A stretch of 64,000 bases of DNA from Enhydrobacter aerosaccus (lineage in GTDB: Bacteria; Pseudomonadota; Alphaproteobacteria; Reyranellales; Reyranellaceae): the NCBI RefSeq assembly GCF_900167455.1, contig NZ_FUWJ01000011.1, positions 1 through 64,000 of the forward strand, written 5' to 3'. Below the pieces are notes generated by a model, which made no database searches, was not told the DNA's origin, and saw only the letters and a program-made list of their open reading frames with translations. The translations under genes were made by a program, and so were the position numbers. This document shows, one piece after another, positions 60,328-64,000 of the stretch (positions are counted from its first letter, which is position 1; each line of letters starts with the position of its first letter).

Positions 60328-61497
60328 ATGAAGCGATTGAAAGCGCTGTTGCAGAGCGAAGCAGGGAGTGCGTTGCCGTTGCTGGCCGCCTCGGTGCTGG
60401 CGCTCGTGATCGCCAATTCGCCGTTCGATTGGCTGCTCAGCGAGGTGCTCCAAACCAAGCTCACCGTCGATCTGGGCGGTATCGGTCTCAGCAAGCCGCT
60501 AGTGCTGTGGATCAACGACGGCCTGATGGCCGTGTTCTTCCTGCTGGTGGGGCTGGAGATCAAGCGCGAGGTGCTGGAAGGCGAACTCTCGCGGCCTGCG
60601 CTGGTGGCGCTGCCGATCGCGGCCGCGCTGGGGGGCATTGCCGTACCGGCGGCGATCTATGCCGCCTTCACCTTCAACGATTCCCAGGCGCTGCATGGCT
60701 GGGCGATCCCATCGGCCACGGATATCGCCTTCGCCGTCGCCGTTCTGGCCGCGCTCGGGCCGCGCGTGCCGCGCAGCCTGAAGCTGTTTCTGCTGACGCT
60801 GGCCATCGTCGACGACCTGGCGGCGATCGTGATCATCGCCGTGTTCTACACGGCCGAGCTCTCGACCCTGTCGCTGGCCCTGGCGGCGCTCTGCATCCTG
60901 ATCCTCGTCGGCTTCAATCTGAGCGGCATCCGTCGGCTCGGGCCGTATCTCCTGGTCGGCATCGTCCTGTGGATCTGCGTACTGGAGTCCGGCGTGCATG
61001 CGACCCTGGCGGGCGTCGTCCTGGCTTTCTGCCTGCCGCTGTCCTATCGGACCGACGCGCCGGAGGAACGGCCCTATATCCGGCTCGAACATGCGTTGGC
61101 GCCGCGCGTGAGCTATTTCGTGCTGCCGGCGTTCGCCTTTGCCAATTCGGGGCTCAATCTGTTCGAGATGAGCGCCGACATGGCGCGCGCGCCGATCACG
61201 CTCGGCATCGTGGCCGGCCTGTTCCTCGGCAAGCAGATCGGCATCTTTGCCGGTGCGGCGACGCTGATCGTGCTCGGACTGGCCCGCCTGCCGTCCGACG
61301 TGCGCTGGAGCCAGCTCTACGGTGCCAGCGTGTGCGGCGGCATCGGCTTCACCATGAGCCTGTTCATCGGCACGCTCGCCTTCGAGAGCGACGGTCATCA
61401 ATCGATGGTGCGGCTCGGGGTCCTGGTCGGATCGCTCCTGTCGGCCGCGGTCGGCTTCACGGTCCTGCGCCTGTCACCAGGCCGGTCCCCGGGCTGA
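60328..61497 (+). CDS. nhaA: Na+/H+ antiporter NhaA
   Basis: The 389-residue antiporter exchanges Na+ for protons across the inner membrane. The essential Asp pair sits in LAIVDDLAAIVIIAVFY, and PSATDIAFAVAVLAALG and LGKQIGIF are family motifs. It has about 12 hydrophobic segments. Its own promoter must lie near the upstream terminator, in the 20 bases between, or be read from a leader within it; none is obvious. Confidence 0.94.
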   Translation: MKRLKALLQSEAGSALPLLAASVLALVIANSPFDWLLSEVLQTKLTVDLGGIGLSKPLVLWINDGLMAVFFLLVGLEIKREVLEGELSRPALVALPIAAALGGIAVPAAIYAAFTFNDSQALHGWAIPSATDIAFAVAVLAALGPRVPRSLKLFLLTLAIVDDLAAIVIIAVFYTAELSTLSLALAALCILILVGFNLSGIRRLGPYLLVGIVLWICVLESGVHATLAGVVLAFCLPLSYRTDAPEERPYIRLEHALAPRVSYFVLPAFAFANSGLNLFEMSADMARAPITLGIVAGLFLGKQIGIFAGAATLIVLGLARLPSDVRWSQLYGASVCGGIGFTMSLFIGTLAFESDGHQSMVRLGVLVGSLLSAAVGFTVLRLSPGRSPG

Positions 61498-61537
61498 AAC
61501 GTCAATTCAGCCGCAAAAAGGGACCACGCGCCCAAGA

Positions 61538-61565
61538 TTGCGCGACGGCGGCAGCGGCCTATACT
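61538..61565 (+). promoter_or_regulatory. Probable promoter of the HxlR gene, near-leaderless
   Basis: TTGCGC (61538-61543), a 16-base spacer and TATACT (61560-61565) precede the ATG at 61573 by seven bases. The transcript would be nearly leaderless. The 5' region lacks a Shine-Dalgarno. It matches the layout ahead of the DUF3297 gene. Confidence 0.5.
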
Positions 61566-61572
61566 TTTGCCC

Positions 61573-62082
61573 ATGCGGCGAACTTCCTACGAGCAAATGA
61601 ACTGTTCGATCGCCTCGGCGCTCGACGTCGTGGGCGAGCCCTGGACTCTTCTGATCGTGCGTGACGCCTTCTACGGCGTGCGTCGTTTCGATGACTTCCA
61701 GGAAAATCTCGGCATCGCGCGCAACGTGCTGACGGCGCGATTGAAGAAGCTGGTCGAGGCCGGTGTCTTTCGCAAGACAGCCTACCGGCAACGACCGCTA
61801 CGCTACGAATATCGTCTGACCGACAAGGGCGCTGCCCTGTTTACGGTCATTGTCGGACTGAAGCAGTGGGGGGATCGCTATGGCATCGCCTCGCGCAACG
61901 GCAAGCCCATGGACCTCGTCGATCGGACGGACGGCCATCCGCTCGATCCGGTGCTGATCGATGCGGCGAGCGGACGACGCCTGGAACTCACCAACGTCCG
62001 TGCGGTGGCGGGACCCGGCGCACAGCAGGCGACGCGGGATTTCTTCGATCGTCTTGCGTTGAGCCGACCGCCGACGCGCTGA
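61573..62082 (+). CDS. HxlR-family transcriptional regulator
   Basis: The 169-residue protein has the HxlR winged-helix core: NCSIASALDVVGEPWTLLIVRDAFYGVRRFDDFQENLGIARNVLTARLKKLVEAGVF. The Cys at position 11 or so is the redox- or ligand-sensing residue in some members. A C-terminal extension of about 60 residues follows. Targets are unknown. The ATG at 61573 is preferred over a TTG two codons upstream. Confidence 0.9.
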   Translation: MRRTSYEQMNCSIASALDVVGEPWTLLIVRDAFYGVRRFDDFQENLGIARNVLTARLKKLVEAGVFRKTAYRQRPLRYEYRLTDKGAALFTVIVGLKQWGDRYGIASRNGKPMDLVDRTDGHPLDPVLIDAASGRRLELTNVRAVAGPGAQQATRDFFDRLALSRPPTR

Positions 62083-62087
62083 CGTCG

Positions 62088-62285
62088 TTACGTCCCGCTT
62101 TCGTCTTCCGGCGGCGCCAGCCGTTTGCCGGCGAGGAGATCGCGTTCGCGCGTTTCGCTTTGCCGATCGGCGATCTTTTCGGCCTTGGTACGGCCGAAGC
62201 GCAGGCGGTTGGCTTGCGCTTCGTTCTCGCGCTCGTGCCGCGCGCGCTCCTTGCGCCTGCGTCTCAGGTTGACGATCTCGGCCAT
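62088..62285 (-). CDS. DUF4169 family protein
   Basis: The 65-residue basic protein follows the DUF4169 pattern: MAEIVNLRRRRKERARHERENEAQANRLRFGRTKAE. It is highly charged and probably helical. The family has unknown function and is found in alphaproteobacteria. The ATG at 62285 has GGAGGG upstream. It converges on the HxlR gene with a five-base gap. Confidence 0.85.
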   Translation of the reverse strand: MAEIVNLRRRRKERARHERENEAQANRLRFGRTKAEKIADRQSETRERDLLAGKRLAPPEDESGT

Positions 62286-62361
62286 GATGCGTCCCTCCAT
62301 TTCCTTATGCCGCGCTGTTGCACGATGCGCTAGTCTTGCCTCGAGCCACTAGGGGGAAACG

Positions 62362-64000
62362 ATGAGCCCTTCCACGCGCAACAAGGTGCTGATCGGCGCG
62401 GGCAGCATCCTCGGCCTTGTGATCGTGGCACTGCTGCTGGTTCCGGCATTCGTCGATCTCAACGGCCGCAAGGCCGAACTCGCCGCCGAGGTGAAGAAGG
62501 CAACCGGCCGTGATCTGGTCATCGACGGTCCCATCAGCCTGTCGATCCTTCCCTCGCCCAGCGTCAGTGCCACCGGCGTGAAGTTCTTCAACATGCCGGG
62601 CGCCAAGAACCCGAACATGGTCGAAGTGCGATCCGTCATCGTGCGGCCATCGGTCCTCGCCTTGCTGGCGGGCCGGCTCGAGGTGAGCGAGGTGGTGCTC
62701 GACCAGCCCAAGATCGTGCTCGAGGTGAATGCCGAGGGCAAACCGAACTGGGAGTTCGCGCCGTCGGTCGCGGAGGCGAAGCCCGTCGCGTCGAAGCCCA
62801 GTTCGCCCCGGCCTCTCTCGCTCGGAACGCTCGCGATCCGCGACGGCACGCTGATCTTCAGTGATGCCCAGCAGGGCATCTCGGTGGTGGCCGAGAAGGC
62901 CAACCTTTCGGCCTCGGTCGGCTCGCTCGATGGCCCGTACAGTGCCGCCGGGAGCGCCACCATCAATGGGGCACCGCTCAGCTTCGATGTCGGTATCGGC
63001 GCCAAGGGAGGCGAGGGCTATCCGGCCCGCATCGCGGTGTCGACCCCCGACGGCAAGCTCTCCTTCGACGGCCGCTTGAGCGAGCTTGGGCCAGCGGCAC
63101 GCCTGAGCGGAGCCGCCAACGTGTCGGCGAGCTCGCTTTCGGGCTTCACCACCACCCTGGTTGGTCTGGCCGGACGGAAGCCCCTGGCGCTGCCGCCGCT
63201 GCTATCCGGCAAGTTCAGCTTCGAAGGCGGGATCGACGTGTCCCAAGGCGGCTTTGCCGCCAAGGACTTCAAGATCGCCCTCGGTAATGACAGCGGTTCG
63301 GGTTCGCTTTCCATCGCGCTCAAGCCGACGCTTGCGGTCGAGGCGACTCTGTCCGTGCCCAGGCTCGATCTCGATGCTTGGCTCGCCGCCTTGTCGCAAC
63401 CCTCGGCGCCGACGGCTACACCGGCGGCGGCATCAGACAACGCGCCCAAGCCAGCGGGCGGTTCGGCCGCTGCAGCGCCGGCGGCGCCTCCCCAGGAAAG
63501 CCTGTTCGCCGTGGCGAATGCCAAGGTCGCGATCGACGCCGGCGAGGTCCTCTACAACAAGCAAGCCGTGCGCAACGTCTCGCTGCAGCTCGAATCGCGC
63601 GGCGGGGTCGTGGCGGTGCCGAAGCTCAGCGCGGCGTTGCCCGGCGACGCCGTTCTCGAAGCCAAGTCGACCCTTTCTGGCGATCCGGCACGGCCCAGCG
63701 CATCGGGCGAATTCAGCCTGGTGGCGCCCAAGCTGCGCGAGACCCTGCAATGGCTGGCGGTCGATGTCGCCGCGCTGCCGTCAGGCAAGTTCACGCGCCT
63801 CAGCATCAAGGGCCGCATGACGTCGAGCCGCGGCGATGTCCAGGTGCCCGATGCGACCGTCGAGCTCGACGGCATGAACGCGACGGGCGGGCTTACGGTC
63901 ACCTTCGGTGTGCCCCTGTCGATCGCCACCCGCATCGAGCTGGACACGCTCGATCTCGACTCGCTGCTGGCCGGAGCAGGCGATGGCAAGACCGGGACGA
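62362..64000 (+). CDS. AsmA-family protein, N-terminal part (runs off the window)
   Basis: The frame starts at ATG behind AGGGGGAAAC and remains open to the window edge, giving about 546 residues. It opens with an N-terminal membrane anchor (NKVLIGAGSILGLVIVALLLVPAFVD) and the AsmA signature LNGRKAELAAEVKKATGRDLVIDGPISLSILPSPSVSATGVKF. AsmA-like proteins span the periplasm and affect outer-membrane phospholipid transport. An Ala/Pro-rich linker (about 350-380) splits two beta-rich halves. The C-terminus is not visible. Confidence 0.88.
   Translation, partial: MSPSTRNKVLIGAGSILGLVIVALLLVPAFVDLNGRKAELAAEVKKATGRDLVIDGPISLSILPSPSVSATGVKFFNMPGAKNPNMVEVRSVIVRPSVLALLAGRLEVSEVVLDQPKIVLEVNAEGKPNWEFAPSVAEAKPVASKPSSPRPLSLGTLAIRDGTLIFSDAQQGISVVAEKANLSASVGSLDGPYSAAGSATINGAPLSFDVGIGAKGGEGYPARIAVSTPDGKLSFDGRLSELGPAARLSGAANVSASSLSGFTTTLVGLAGRKPLALPPLLSGKFSFEGGIDVSQGGFAAKDFKIALGNDSGSGSLSIALKPTLAVEATLSVPRLDLDAWLAALSQPSAPTATPAAASDNAPKPAGGSAAAAPAAPPQESLFAVANAKVAIDAGEVLYNKQAVRNVSLQLESRGGVVAVPKLSAALPGDAVLEAKSTLSGDPARPSASGEFSLVAPKLRETLQWLAVDVAALPSGKFTRLSIKGRMTSSRGDVQVPDATVELDGMNATGGLTVTFGVPLSIATRIELDTLDLDSLLAGAGDGKTGT

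Overview
The window is high-GC, densely packed DNA of alphaproteobacterial character. It carries a Bug-type tricarboxylate binding protein, paired CaiB/BaiF CoA-transferases, several ABC solute-binding proteins, a DmeF-type cation exporter, small DUF3297 and DUF4169 proteins, and many GTG starts with ATGA/GTGA stop-start overlaps. A Rhodospirillales-like soil bacterium such as Reyranella would fit, but that placement is inference. I see no rRNA, complete tRNA or CRISPR array.

Layout. 1-2.86 kb is an accessory patch: the end of an IS3-family element, a RES-domain NAD-degrading toxin-like gene, a SIR2-like remnant, a long palindrome and a tRNA-3'-end-like scrap. 2.86-4.9 kb holds a DUF1993 protein, a small membrane protein, a gene-poor gap and a lone receiver domain. 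5.0-10.2 kb is a biotin-independent malonate decarboxylase operon (mdcA-C-D-E-G-B, minus strand) whose genes overlap by 4 bases; mdcH and a transporter are not seen. 10.3-17.7 kb holds two ABC solute-binding proteins, an MFS transporter, a LysR regulator, an HCCA-isomerase-like DsbA-family protein, a lipoprotein and FabI.

17.8-23.8 kb is the most interesting part: a lasso-peptide (RiPP) cluster. Gene order is HprK-like kinase, B2 leader peptidase, asparagine-synthetase-like cyclase, PqqD-like B1, a 71-residue precursor and a nucleotidyltransferase-like gene, with a phytanoyl-CoA-dioxygenase-like gene divergent from it. The precursor has a textbook leader motif. Its core is unusually long and basic and has one acidic residue, which fixes the probable ring. 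Export and immunity genes are absent nearby.

23.8-29.9 kb is mostly housekeeping and lipid metabolism (LLM oxidoreductase, LolA, acetyltransferase, acyl-CoA synthetase, DMT transporter, SDR). 30.0-33.0 kb is a chromate-resistance operon (rhodanese-ChrB fusion, ChrA, exported Fe/Mn SOD), preceded by a 14-bp inverted repeat. 33-38 kb has a His-rich cation exporter and a LacI regulator divergent from a PhyH dioxygenase plus MHS transporter, with a LacI-type operator between them. 38.9-44.3 kb is an oligopeptide ABC system whose binding protein converges on dppBCDF across a repeat-rich gap. 44.4-55 kb holds a metallopeptidase, a Mug glycosylase, a receiver protein, acyl-CoA dehydrogenase plus two CoA-transferases, a low-GC two-gene island of unknown function, an AidB-like dehydrogenase, a tyrosine phosphatase, a Bug protein and a phosphotriesterase homologue. 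55-64 kb holds ThpR, arylesterase, a YbbA/YbbP-type ABC pair, a Bax-inhibitor-1 protein, NhaA, an HxlR regulator, DUF4169 and the start of an AsmA protein cut by the window edge.
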